The notes under the pieces were generated by a model. It was not told the origin of the DNA. It ran no database searches and saw nothing but the letters and a program-made list of their open reading frames with translations. A program made the position numbers and the translations under genes. From NCBI GenBank assembly GCA_030267565.1, contig BRXU01000021.1, positions 793,501 to 857,500 on the forward strand: a stretch of DNA of 64,000 bases. Reading direction: 5' to 3'. Positions 32,101 to 44,472 of the stretch are shown here, piece after piece. Within the stretch, counting starts at the first letter, position 1. Every line of letters begins with the position of its first letter. This DNA is from Pleodorina starrii. Lineage: Eukaryota > Chlorophyta > Chlorophyceae > Chlamydomonadales > Volvocaceae.

Positions 32101-35100
32101 GGTATATCTTCAGACGGAAGCCCTGTCCCTTCTGTACAGAAGGGACAAGGTCAATGCGCTGCCGCGGCAGTGATGCCGACGAAACCTTGTGGCGCTTGCT
32201 TAAACAATGATGCGCGCAAGCCACGGCTCCACCCCAGGCCTGACCTCGCTCCCAGCCGCCCCCTCCCGCAGGTCCGAAAAGTATCGAACAAGCTCTTCTC
32301 CGACCCGCGCTCCAGCGTCCGGCGAAGCCAGCGGCTGGCGGCGCTTAACAACGTCACGCAGGGGCAAGGGCAGGCCGCTCACGCGGCCGGCGGCGGGTCA
32401 GCGGCGCAGCAGCAGCAACAGCAGGCGGCGGCGTACCCGCCATCATACGACAGGCCCGCCAATAGCACGCAGGGGCAGGCCAAGTCTGGACAAGCAAGCT
32501 ACGTTGAGGTACGCCGCCGTCTGCGAGGCCAAGAGACCCCTCCCTTCGCCATATGCCGCCGCGCACAGGTTTGATTGAACGCCTGTCATCTCTGCGGCTG
32601 CTGCGGCCTTTCTTCTCCTTTCCCGTCTTCCTTCCCATCTCCCTTCCCGTCACCCTTCCCGTCTCCGGTCCTAAATACACTCGCAGGGCGACAGCCAGAA
32701 CATGCCCGACCCGCGGGACCCCCCGAAGCTGCCCGTGCAGCAGCAGCTGCAGCCGGACGCGAAGCTGGGCGGACCCGGGGCAGGGGCCTCCGCGGCGGCG
32801 GCCGCCACGCCGCAGCAGCTGCTGGCGGCATTCAATGGCCAGCCGGGGCCGCGGCAGGGGCCGGGAGGGGCAGGTGAGTCCGCAGCCCAGTTGCGCGCCT
32901 AAGGGCAACTCTGCGGCGTCCTCTAGGGCACCAGGGGCGCGCTCTAAGTTGTGCGGCTGGTCAGCATGTGCAGCGGATCAGCCCGGTCGCATCCGCGTAG
33001 CCGTCTGCCGCTTACGGAGTGCCGGGGGCGGTGGCATGAGCTTAGCCCAGCCCGAGAGAACGAGAATGGGGAGTCGCAGCCGACTAGCCAAGGGGACTCT
33101 GGCGAACGGACCCCACAGTATTTACCAAACATGCTCAAATCGGTCGAGGCGGACGCTGCGTATCGGGTAACGTCCCAGCCCCCACCCACCCACCCACCCA
33201 CCCACGGTGTTGCGGCGTCTTGCGCATACTTCATCGCCACGTTTACCCTGGTACGGTTTTCCGGGGTATGTCGGCATCCTCGCATGGGCGTCAGCTTGGC
33301 CTGAGCCGCATCGGGCAGCGAAAGTCGTGTGCACCCCGCCACCTCCGTCGAAAACCTCCGATCACGTCGTCCTTTCGCTGGATCCATGCGCGATGCGCAT
33401 TCCATATGCCGCGATTTGCAATCCCCATTCTATTTGGTCCATCCTCTGCATGCCCTCGAGCCGCCCGCCCGCCTCCCCTCTCACCCACACCCACCCACCC
33501 CGCGCCAGCCCCGGCCTTTTCTGCAAAGCCATTCAGTCCAACCACCAGAATAGCGGACGATCCCTAGACTGCCCTCTTTCTCTCTCTGCACCCCGCAGAA
33601 TCCATCACCCCGCCGCACCAACAGTTGCACCAACAGCAGCAGCAGCACCTCCTGCTGAACGGCGGCACAGCCGCCGCGGCAGCTGCGGCCGCCGCTGCCA
33701 TGGCCGATAGCCGCACCGAGCTTCTTCAGCTTCTTGCCCCGCTGATGGAGGGGGTGCGGCACCTGGCAGCGTACCGCTGCTCGGAGGCGCTGGCGGCGCT
33801 CAGCCGGCTGCCGGTGGGGCAGGTCCGCACGGCCTGGGTCATGTGCGCGATGGGCCGGGCGCACTTTGAGAGCATGAACTACACGCGGGCTGCGCAGGTG
33901 CGTGGGGAGGTGGCTCGGCGGACCGACGGCGTAATTGGCTGCGCTCGCAGGAAGGGGCCGCTGCAGCGGGGGCAGTAGGAGGGGACGGCCACGGCGCCAT
34001 CTTCCCCAAAGGGGCACGGCGCCTAACGCCCTGAGCCCCTGGGCGCCCTCGGGCTGTCTCCCCGGGACCGGCACGTCTGTAAGTATTCCCCTGTCCGGTA
34101 TCGCTAACGTCGCCTGCATCCCATTTCCCATAGCTGCAGCAATCTCTCCGAGACCGCGTATAAGCGCCCCGTGTCGCGAGCCCGTTACAGTTGTTCTCCG
34201 CGCACCGCACCTCCACCGCTATGGCACCACACCGCGCTGCACCACACCCGCAGAATTTCGAGACTGCTCGTCAGCTCGATCGCACCCGCGTGGAGGGCAT
34301 GGAGGTGTACAGCACCGTGCTGTGGCACAACAAACACGAGTTCGAGCTGAGCCACCTGGCGCAGGAGTGCGTGGCAACGGACCGATTGGCGCCGCAGGTT
34401 TGGGAGGGGGGGCGGGCAGGAGGGACGGAGGAGGGGATAAAGAGGGATGGTCTTCCCTTGATGTCGTCTTTGAAGCTGATTCCATTGTCAGTTGTGCCGC
34501 GCTGTTGTAAAAGAGAGGAGTAGAGGTTTTGCGGGTGTCCCAAGAGATAAGAGGGCGGCTTCGCTTCGGTGCTTGCAGCCCGCGATCGTTGCTGTCCGCC
34601 GCTGCTCTGGCGGTGCCCTTGGAAAGGCCGACGAGGTCTTGTTTACCCCGGAGCGTATGTGCATGTGTGGGTTCGCCCGTTACGCTTCCAGCCTGCATCA
34701 AAGACACTGGTCAGCCGGCCGGGCTCCGAAACAGCTCCTCCGCCCCATTCCTGACATGAGAACCTATCGCTGCCCGCCTCCCCTGCGTTGCCCCCGCCCT
34801 CCAACCCCGCCTCTCCTCCTCCCTCCCAAGGCCTGGTGCGTGCTGGGCAACCTGTTCAGCAGCCAGAAGGAGCACGAGGCGGCCATTGAGTTCTTCCTGC
34901 GAGCTGTTCAGGTGGGGCTTAGGGGGCCTTGGGGGGCTGGGTAAAAGACGATACCGCAGCGGAGGGACGTAGGGGATCAAGAGAGCAGTGTAACTTGCCA
35001 AACATACCCGTTACCTTCCCTATACCGGAAGAGCTGCGACCGCGTCGCCGCCGGACAAGTACCCAAACAGACAATACGCGCGATAGCACCGCAACATCAC

Positions 35101-38100
35101 GAACGCCCAGACAGCGCGACCCGACAGAAGCATTACTCACCTGCGCTTAACAGGAGAAAAGGATTGGGCGAGAGCTAAGGGGAATGGTGTAGGCGATGGC
35201 AATGGAGAAGGAAATGAAAGGGAGAAAGGGGCTGGGGGGAAGTGCAAGCGGAGGCAGGGAAAGGAGTTAGGGGAGGGCAGGACCTTTGATCGTTCACTCG
35301 GTTCTGTTTGACTGCTTGGTAAACAATGGGAGTGGGAAGGGGGGCCGCGTATGCGGGGGGGGGGAGTCGGGGAAATGTTGGCCGCCTGACTCTCCTTCCC
35401 AACACAAAAAGTCTGTGCTTGCCTGCGTAACCTCCGTCCCGCTGCGGTTTCTCCTTTATTACTATCCTACACATCCATTCTCTACACCTCCAACTCCATC
35501 TCCTCTACTTCGTTCTTTCGCTGTGGTATCTTCTTTCTTAACCCCTACTCCCGCCTGCAAAACCCGGTTGTTCAGTTCTGTTGGCTTTCACGCCTTACCG
35601 TCTTGCTCCCCCTAAAACTGGTAACCCCTTCCCCGTTCCGCCCGTCTGTTTCGGACAGTCATATCCCCCATACAACACAAACACACCACGGTGTTCTTGT
35701 TTACCAGTTATCCCACCGCCTCGCCTCTCCCGGCGGCGGCGTCGCCTCCGTTCCACTGCTGCCGTATCATCCTTGTTATGCCTCCTCCCCCACCCCCCTC
35801 CCAATTGTCATATAAAGGACTCATTGTTATATAAAGGAGCATATCATTCCCTGACCCCTCCCCAAACCCCAGGTTGACCCCACCTTCACGTACGCCTACA
35901 CTCTGGCGGGCCACGAGTACTTTGCCAACGAGGACTATGACAAGGCGGCCGCCTGCTACCGCTCCGCGCTCAAGCTCGACCCGCGGCACTACAAGGCCAT
36001 GTGGGTGACCGTAGGCGAGGCAGGCGGCGAGGGGGCCGGCCGGGAGGGGGAAGAGCATGGGGGATACAGAGCACTTCGTGCGCAGTGTTTCCGGGACTCT
36101 TGTGACTCGTCTCTTTATTGACCCCGCAAATGTACGGCACCATGTATATTTGTCCAGAAGCCAGGTTGCGTGCCCAGGCGCACAATGCCCTGCACCCCCG
36201 TGCTGCTGTCGCACTTGTGCTTTTTACTGTACGGCAGGTACGGCCTGGGCCAGATCGCCTACCGCCAGGAGAAGTACCAGGAGGCGCTTCAGAACTTCCG
36301 TCTGGCTGCGGGCATTAACCCGCGCTCCTCCGTGCTGCGCTGCTACGTGGGCATGAGCGCCGCAAAGCTGGGGCAGAGCGCGCTGGCGCTGGAGAAGCTG
36401 CAGGTACCTGCGTGAGCGGGGCATGTGGGCGGTGCGTGTTGTGTGTTGCATGCTCGTGTGTTTGTATAGGGGTTTGGGGGAGTATGTGGGGCGCGTGTTG
36501 CCTGCGTGTGTGTTTTCAGGGGTGGCGGGGACGCAAGAAGCCGCAGGTGTGGGGGATTGCGTGTGCCGATGTGCCGGGGTTGGGAGCGGACGAAGGTCCT
36601 GAGTTGGGTCTGGCTCTCAAGATCACGCCGCGAAGGCTCCACCGCTGAGCTTGGCATTGCAAGTTTGCAACACATAGTTAGGACTGTCAGGGGCTGCATT
36701 AGGAAGTGGCGGGCAAACGAAAGAAAGCGCGAGACAGTTTCTTTGGGGCGCGGCTGATGGGCTCTGGCCGGGATGGAAATGCGGGTGGTGGATAGGAGAT
36801 CTCAAGGCGGGCGATCGTTGTATGTCAGGATCGTGCCTGGCCTATACGAGCGGCTGCTGCCTTGCAAGACGCATCAGTCCGCTGGCAGGCCACCCCCCTT
36901 TCGCCACGGCTGATCTCGCGACAGTGACCTGTCAAGGCAAACCTCCCCACCTGCACTCCCTCCACTTCCCTCGGTACGCTTGCATTCGTCACGTTTTTCC
37001 TGGCAATCAAGCCCCGGTTTCCCAACCATTTCTCCGCACCCCGCTGCGGTCTCAACTTCATCACCCACCCGGCACCCAGTACCACTGAAGAGTCTTTCGG
37101 CAGTGCCAGGCCGCTTGTCCCGCCGGCTCCAACCCCTCCGGGGGCCTGGAGCCCACTACAACAAATACTACTTCAGCCACTTCCGCGTTGCAATTAACAA
37201 CTGGAACACACCCTCGCTCGGCCCGGGCTCCGGCAGGAGGCCATCGATCTGGACCCCGCCAACCCGCTCGCGCGCTTCGAGCGGGCCTCCGTGTTGGCAT
37301 CTCTGGAGCGAGTCGGAGAGGTACGGTGCGCGCCCGCACGTGCACCCGCACGTGCACCTCCACCCGCATGTGCACCCGCACGTGCACCGCGTAGCGCGGC
37401 GAAGCGGGGAAGGGAAGCGCTGGTTTGGGGGCTTTGCTTTGGTTTTGGACGGCTTGGCGGGGCGGCGAGGACGCATGAGGGGAAAGGGAGAGCGGGGGGA
37501 ACGCAAGCGCGCGCAGGCGGCAAAGGCGCAGGCCGTCTACCGGTAACAGCGTTACGAGGCCGTCGCGTATTGGGAAGGAAGGTGGGGTCTCGCTCTGTCG
37601 CCCAGCGGCATTGCGCGCGGGGTACGCCGCGGCGCGTCCTCCGCCGTCGCCTTACGAGAGATAAAACAAAAAAAGTCTATCCGTTGGGTGCCGTGCTGAC
37701 CCGCACGTGCGGAACCACACTGTCAGCACTGCAACCGTACCAATGAGCAACCGTCCACGGCCCCCTGTCCCCATCCTCACAACGTTCTGCACGTAGTGAA
37801 CCTCCACGGAAGCGCTTATGGGTACCCCTGCATGCCCTTGCCGAACTCCATTCGTTACGCTCTCTGTATGGTTGCTGGACCCAGTGCCACGGACTGCACC
37901 CAGTGCAAGTGCCAATGACCTCGTTGCACTGTCAATCCCTTCCGCCTTGTTAAGGCTTGGTTGCTGCGCCAAACTGTGTTTATAACCCAATCACTGCCCA
38001 CACTGCCTTCAGGCCTTGGCGGAGCTGGAGGCGTTGCAGCGGATGGCTCCCGGGGAGGCCAGCGTCGCCTTCCAGATGGGCAAGCTGTTCAAGCGCCTGA

Positions 38101-38627
38101 ACAACCGCACGGTGCGCTGCGAGGGGGAGGTGGACTAGGGTGGAGAGGGATGGGGACCTGATGCGCCGCATCGTGGATTGGGAAGCTGACGGTTGACGGT
38201 TGCGGCAAGGGCTTAGGGGCGGGTGGGGCAGGGCGGGGCTCGTGCGGCTGCAGTTTGTACCAGGCTCATGTTCCTCGTCCCGACCTGTGCCCGGGCATCT
38301 GGCGTGTCAACCGGCCCCCCATTAACCCCCGCCACTGCGCCCGTCCTTCCCCCCTGGGTCCGCGACAATTTGACCCTGTGTTATGACGCTATCTCTGTTT
38401 CTCTCACAGACCCTCAACGTCCTCGCCCTTGGGTTGCCAAAACCATGCCCCCGCGCTGCCCCCCGCGCTGTCCTTCTGTCCACCACGCTCCTTCCCCTTA
38501 GGCTGCTCAACAGTCGTTCGAGCTGGCTCTCAGCTACAGCGGCTGCAGCTCCAGCGACGCCGCTACCATCAAGGCGGCCATAGAGCGGCTGGCACTCAGC
38601 GAAGACGAGGAGGAGGAGGAGGTATAA
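29142..38627 (+). CDS. CDC27: CDC27/APC3, TPR subunit of the anaphase-promoting complex
   Basis: Sixteen exons: 29142-29249, 29333-29405, 29808-29932, 30127-30271, 30619-31365, 31742-31887, 32272-32508, 32687-32873, 33599-33897, 34254-34397, 34831-34911, 35873-36000, 36238-36403, 37237-37320, 38013-38111, 38502-38627; 964 aa, all phases consistent. Residues 1-150 are the APC3 N-terminal TPR domain (QLLATCYMHCNQSYRAYHLL, YLLGKVCRLTN, RLNPLLWSAFEELCAMG). Residues ~150-600 are a Gly/Gln/Ala-rich linker holding the CDC27 signature ARISRMMDEGKVRKVSNKLF. Residues ~610-930 are the C-terminal TPR superhelix (AWCVLGNLFSSQKEHEAAI, AYTLAGHEYFANEDYDKA, YGLGQIAYRQEKYQEAL, RASVLASLE). An acidic tail EDEEEEEV ends the protein. 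APC/C is the nuclear ubiquitin ligase that triggers anaphase and mitotic exit; APC3 binds the Ile-Arg tails of CDC20, CDH1 and APC10 (family knowledge). Confidence 0.96.
34941..35470. mobile_element. Possible element with family-2-like inverted ends in CDC27 intron 11
   Basis: Near the donor, GGTAAAAGACGATACCGCAG at about 34950 resembles the inverted complement of CCGCTGCGGTTTCTCCTTTA at 35433-35460. A ~500-bp A/G-rich then C/T-rich interval lies between. These could be terminal inverted repeats of a small element. The match is imperfect and no target duplication was found. Confidence 0.4.
35821..35860 (+). mobile_element. Intronic element family 1, copy C
   Basis: Reads TCATTGTTATATAAAGGAGC, then ATATCATTCCCTGACCCC. 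It ends 12 nt before the acceptor of CDC27 exon 12 (35873). A partial duplicate (CATATAAAGGACTCATTG) precedes it. The adenosine of CTGAC is ~18-22 nt from the AG, a normal branch-point distance. Confidence 0.82.
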
Positions 38628-41003
38628 AGGAGACAAATGCATGTGACAGACAGAGATGACAGACAGACGCAAAGACTTCAGGGGGGTTGGGTTCCTGTTA
38701 CGGCTCGCTCTTTCTGCTGGGTGCTGTGTGGCAAGAACTGGGAAGCTAGGCTGGGTGAGCTGCGGAGATAGGGTCGGGCCGGCTCCGCAGGCAGGATGGG
38801 ATATGGGAGGTGGTCGGGATGGGGTGGGTGATGAGAGGGCCCGGGAGAAAGCGGTGGCTCGCCAGCAAGGACCATGCATCATCAGCATCATTGCCATCTG
38901 CTTCTCACGCACACGATGGCAGCCGCGGTGGCGTACACGGGCCAGTGCCCGTCACGGCGGCTCTCCGTGTGGGCGCACAGATCCAGGGGCCACTTGTGCG
39001 CCGTACGACCTTGGAGCGGCGTTAACTAGACAGAAAATGGCGTCGGAGAGTCGGCCGGGAGCGCTCTGCACGCCCATGGGGGACGGGCGTCGCTAGCCCA
39101 TGTGGGGGAAGGCGGCTGTCCAGCAAACCAGTCGAATCGGTCGTAGGGGCGGGAATCAGGCAGAATGCTTTTTGTTTTTGCGCGCACGGGGCACAGGGTG
39201 CGGCGCACTGCCCCGTATTTCTGACCGTCGAGTCGGTCGGGTCGGATACGCCGGAGCCTCGAGCGTGTTGGGGAAACGGTGTCCGAAGAGAGCGAGACGA
39301 GCGTGCTGCCGCGGGCGCACGTGCGCGCGCTCCTGTGCGGTACTGTGTGCGCGGTCGCCGTGCGCTGTTTTGTCCGTCGGCTGTCCCCGAGGCGGAAGCG
39401 TTTTCACTGGCAGCTGTGTGGCGAGCGCACGGACAGACAACAAGGGCACGCCGCCCCCGCACTGCGGTTTGACTGCTGGGCTCTGGTTGAGGGCTCTGAG
39501 GCGCACGCTCGTGAGATGGAATGGAATGCTTCACTGGAGCGCAACCGCTCGAGAAGCATGGTTGTCACATGTGCATGGCGCGATAGCGCTGGGCCGGGGA
39601 GTTGCGGCGGCAGGGGCTACTTGTGTGCGCGGTGTGTGCAACTGTGCACGTCATTACAGTTTTCGCGGGCAACGGTGCTATCTTAAGAGGTTAGCTCCCC
39701 GCTCAAGGATGCGGCCTGTGACGGGTGCTGGTCGGCGGCGGCATGTTGAGGAAGTTCGCCAGCCCCGGCGAGGGGAATTAAGGAAAGGACTTGCAGGCTG
39801 ACTGCCTGTTGAACCTGCTGCGTCTGGCTTCTGACCGTTGAGGAACAATGGAGCAGGACGGCTTTGGTTCGTGTATGGGACGTTACCTAACCCTTGGCAC
39901 AAGCAGTGGTAACAAAATACACAGCGATATGGTGGCACGAGCATGGTGCGTCGACTTCACCGCTTACGGGGGCTCTGGCCGGGGGCCCCGCGGCCGGACT
40001 TGTCGGAGTTGCCACTGGAAGCATGGGGGATTTTATAAAAGGTGGGCGTGGGCGGATGCAAGGGCCGCGGAGCCCCGCGGCCCGTCGCCCAGGGGCAAGG
40101 GGGGCCGCGGGGAAAGGGTAACTTGTAAGGCACATCAAAGGCACTTCGAATAATGCGCATGCCACCAAGCCGTGCGCCCCTTAACTGACTCCAATTCGCT
40201 GGCAGGATGAGGCAGGCTTCATGCCTGTGCACAGTGAGTGCACGTCTGAGACCACCTGAGATAGGCCCTATGCCCGTTGTGTCCACAAAGTCAGCAGGTA
40301 TGATAAGTATATGAAGCGAGATATAGCCAGCAGTAAGTATATGTCCTGGCATATACCTGACAAGAAAGCGATTGACATACGCTATGCCCAACCCACAACG
40401 CCGCGCGGTCCTCTGCGGGCGCCCACCAGAATTTTCCGGAACGTGGATAGGGGCAGCGAAGTCGTGAGCGGATTGGACACAAAGGCGACCTTCATTGCTT
40501 CATTGGAAATCCTGCCAAATTTCGCCAGCATGTATATGCGGAATTCTACGTCGTCAAACTTCCGTCAGGAGGCCCGAAACATCCTTTCGCATCCCTCACG
40601 AGGTGCTGTCCGCCCCTATGCCGATGGCAGCTCCCTCATGTCCACGGCTGGGACAGGGACAAAACCCAAATAAAAAAACTAGATTTGTGTAAGAATCAGG
40701 AAGTAGATAACGAGGGTCCGCGTGGGGGTGCAGCAAGTACAAGTGTGCCCGCTTAAAACCGTTCCCGCTGGCTCACACAATCATCATTTACGAAATCATA
40801 ATGAAGATGGGCAATACGGCGTAGGGGGCGCGATAAACCAGGACGGTTCCGGGTGTACGGAGATTACGACAATAAATTTCAGCAAAACCCATTACAAAAG
40901 CCGGTTCTTTACTGTTACGCTTCCAACCTATCATTTATACCGAAAGCATTAAGTATCTATTCGGGCCTTTCAAAGCTGCTTGTTACGGGCACGCTAGCAG
41001 TGA
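38628..41003. other. Intergenic between CDC27 and the p25-alpha gene
   Basis: Contains the CDC27 3' UTR and then sequence without a recognisable gene. ORFs up to ~230 codons (39100-39801) are Arg/Ala/Cys-rich, without domains, and overlap ORFs on the other strand. Confidence 0.4.
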
Positions 41004-42258
41004 ATGAGTATGGCTGCGGAAGACTCGGCTCAGCAAGTGTTTATAAAATACGCAAGCATTGGAAAGAAGGGGGTACGTTCTTGCTCTGCACAGAGTTGCT
41101 CAACCAGCTGGACAGGGCCGCGTCATACTAGCGTGAATTTTTGATTGCAGATAACGCTTGCGAATGCAACATTAGATGGTGCAAAGTTTGCGAAGCTGTG
41201 CCGGGAAAGCAAGCTGGTTGGCGGAGCCCTGACGCCCATGGACGTGGAGGGCATCTACCTGCGGCTATCGAAAGGGTTTGGGAGATTGGATTACGAACGT
41301 AAGCTATTTGTCGGACAATTCGCAAAGGACACAAATTCTTCGGGAGCCCGCAGCTCGTTTGGCCTCACCGGCACCCATGGGCACCTGCCGTCCGTTCGCC
41401 TACCCGTCATATGGCTTGACCCTGCACCGCATGCCCCACTGCCTGCAGCTGGCGCTCTATCATGGACTGACTTGTCCAGTGGCCCGTGCCACCTGCTTCC
41501 TGGAGATCCAAACCTCGTTTCCCTCATCTGGCTGCGGCCTTCCCTGCGACCTCCCCCGAACCATCCTCCCTCGAATCCTCCCTCAGACTTCATCAAAGCA
41601 CTCGACGAAATTGCGGCGATCAAGAAGGTTAGCGTGGATGCAATCTTCAACAAGCTCGCAGAGGCGGACCCTCTCAGCGGCGTATCCAGACCGTCACTTG
41701 TACGACAGCACGACGACAAGGTGTGTACGTGCACGTCGCAGCTGCTCGGCTCGCGCCTGCCAATGCAGCTGGCCAGCTTGCCTGCTGTACATGCCCCCCT
41801 GCATAGGTCTCACTGACCCGCAGACATTTTCTGCGTCGCGGATAGCTGGCCACTCCAACTTCACCGTATGGGTCATCCGTTTCGTATGCCGTATCGGCGT
41901 ATATTGGGCCTGGCTATGTCTTTCCGGCATGTCTCGACCCAGATGAGACGAGGATTGAAACTTTTCCATCGTTATGCAGTGATCACGCAAGAGACACGTA
42001 GATGTTTGCCCTTTTGTGTGCCCTACCACTCACCATTACCGTACTTGGCAGATGCCATCCCTCTGGCTCCCATCGCTCGTGCAGCCTGTACAGGCGGCGC
42101 GTGCGCTGCCTGCCCCTCCCGCCCCGCCTGAATAACCGCCGACTCCCTACCGTGCCGCGCCGCCCCCGTCTCTGTGGCTCCCTTGTCTGCCCCTTCCGCA
42201 GCGGGGCTACACCGGCGTGCACCGGGCTGGGGGCCCGCGTTTATCTGGCGCGTATTAG
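41004..42258 (+). CDS. p25-alpha/TPPP-like protein
   Basis: Four exons: 41004-41072, 41151-41298, 41587-41720, 42202-42258, encoding 135 aa in consistent phase. An alternative ATG at 41010 removes two residues. The p25-alpha pattern is clear: a short N-terminal helix (QQVFIKYASIG), LDGAKFAKLCRESKLVGGAL, TPMDVEGIYLRLSKG, and LDYEHFIKALDEIA assembled across the second intron, as in TPPP proteins (INFEQF..AL). The last short exon gives RGYTGVHRAGG, matching the KYTG(A/V)H motif near the TPPP C-terminus. TPPP proteins bind and bundle microtubules, and algal members are found in flagella (family knowledge), so a ciliary or cytoskeletal role is likely. The final exon is the least certain. Confidence 0.83.
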
Positions 42259-44427
42259 GACGGAGGGCCAAAACGAGGCGCGAACGGCGGGTTGCGCTGC
42301 GCTGGACTGCGCTGTGCTGGTCTGGGCCGCCGCGATCACGTTTTCAAGCAAAAGTGATTGCGGATGGCAGACGAACAACGAAGTACCGCAACAGGCGCAG
42401 GCGTAGGCGCCTGTTGCTGAGATCCTGGGGCCACCCCGATTATTTGCGGGTGCGTAACTTGTTTGTACATAGCCGGAAAGACAACGATCGATGCCGGGGG
42501 GGAAGCGGCGGGCCTGGAAGCCTTGTGTTGTTTCAGCTGACCAATGGGACCGACGAAGAGGGCCTCGTGCAGTGCTGGGATCTTCTTTAGCTGGGGGATC
42601 TTCTTAGCTGGGGATCTTCTGTAACGGCGGTACGAAAGTACGACGGGAGCATGTGATGCTTGCAACTGCTGCTACCGACATTTTACCACGGCCAAGAAAC
42701 ATTTTTGACATTGCTGACGCGCGCAGACTGCTTGAACTCTTCAACGAACGGGGGAATGATTGGGCCATTTGACATGGCTGTGGGTATGCGGACGGTCCGG
42801 TTGGTGGCGATTGTTAGTTGGATGTTGGTTGGGATCTGCATCTGGGTTGTACGTTTAACCGACCAGCATTGCGACGACAACCGCATGCGATGACTACCCG
42901 TCTCGCGGGGCAGGGCGGGCGGGGCGGGGCGGGGCAGCAGGGGTGCGCTGCGCTGACCATCAGGCGCATCTGGAGTGCTAGGCGGCAGCAACGACGTGAA
43001 CTGAACGACCGACTGCACTGTGGTTTTAGTCTCGTGTATTTCTTGGAGGGGGTGGGCCGCTGAGCGGTGTCGAGGGGGCCATCAAGAGGGCCTCGAGGTG
43101 CGAGGGGGCCTCATACCCGTAACCCCGAAGGCCATTGAATGCCTCATCGCACCGAATCTCGGCCAAAGCTTTGCAGCGACCGGGAGGTGTGTGGGTGTGA
43201 GGCCGGGGAGGGGGGGCGGGGCGGGCTGGCGCTTCGCGGGGGTTGGCGGTGCTGGGTGAAACCCCGGCGCCAGCTGCCACGGCGGAGGGTGGCAGCAGGG
43301 TGTCTCCTGCAGTGCGGTGGCCGCAGGCAGAGGATTTGGGGATGTGGGGGGGGAGGTCAAGGGCTATAGGTCTTCGAGCACGCGCATTTGATGGTCGAGT
43401 CTTGACTGTCGCAGCAAAGGTGCCTTGCCTGACCGACTGATTGACTGATGGGGGAGAAGCGCCGGCTGGCGTCTCTGGGCTGTGGCCCTTCGCGTCTGCC
43501 GGGCCCGTCAGGCGCGTCAGTCCTGAAACGCGCGCGTCAGAACAATGCGCACGCATATATTTTTATTATCCATAAAATGTTGTTGCGATCTTTACTTGGT
43601 GTTTACTGCTACCCGTACTTGGTACTATCCAATGTACGGCATTTTGGGTATGCGTTTTTGGGCGGTTGTGGGTGCTGCGCTGGGCGGTGGTAGTTTTTCG
43701 TTTGCCGGCGGCGCGAGGTTGAGCGCGACTTGGTTGTGGCGAGGAGCTCGAGCGACAAAGTCCTGTGACGTACGGTTGGATCTTTTGATGGCTGTACGGG
43801 ACCGTTATCACGTGGGCCTGACAGCAGGGGGTGGGTTATGTCCTGATGCCGGCACGTGCCAGGCCGATACCCGGATACCGCCCTGGTTCGTTGGTGGTTG
43901 TACTGCTTCAGCATGCCAGTGCGAGATGCCGTGCGTGTACGGCATTTGTCGAGGCTTGTGACCCTTGATGCACGACCCTTCACAGCTGGGGCGTTGCGGC
44001 GGCGCTGCGCTGTTACTGACGGCGGTCCGTGCGGGCTGCCGAGGTTTGCGTTCGGTGTTGTCGCTATCCCCCTCGGGGAAACTGATAATGAACGAACATG
44101 CCGTGTAAGCCAAACTACCGTACCAACTACTGAGTCACCGGAAGGGAAGGCGATTGTGAACATTGTAATAGCGCGTACCGCCATAGTGCCAAGGGAAGCG
44201 GTGGAGGTGCATTTGGCCTTCGAGCTAATTGTGCTACAGGCAGAAAGAGCGATAGCGGGATTGTTCCGTACTGTTCCGTACGTGGTTCGGTTGGCAAGAC
44301 AGGGCAACACGCGCTCTTGCTGCACATGCTCCTCTGCTCGCCGTCGTCCGCGCGTCGTCAGCCGACAAGGGGGTGGGAGCAATGGGCGGTCGTGGCCTAG
44401 CTCGGGGTGCACGCAACGTGGCGCATG
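42259..44427. other. Intergenic, no gene recognised
   Basis: A G-rich stretch lies at 42905-42945. TGTAA at 42612-42616 could serve as a polyadenylation signal for the p25 gene in the green-algal manner. Both strands have ORFs of 100-270 codons (for example minus 44430-43609) but no recognisable domain. Confidence 0.35.
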
Positions 44428-44472
44428 CACGGGTCATGACCCCACTATCTGTTAGTGGGGTCATGACCCGTG
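44428..44472. repeat. Perfect 20-bp hairpin with 5-nt loop
   Basis: CACGGGTCATGACCCCACTA at 44428-44447 is exactly reverse-complementary to 44453-44472, with the loop TCTGT. It lies in gene-free sequence. It could be a short palindrome from a transposon end or a transcript-end structure. Confidence 0.92.

Noticed and set aside
41824..41900. Possible extra exon of the p25 gene after an AG at 41823
   Set aside because: It would insert a non-conserved sequence before the KYTG-like motif, while the 42202 exon joins in phase without it.
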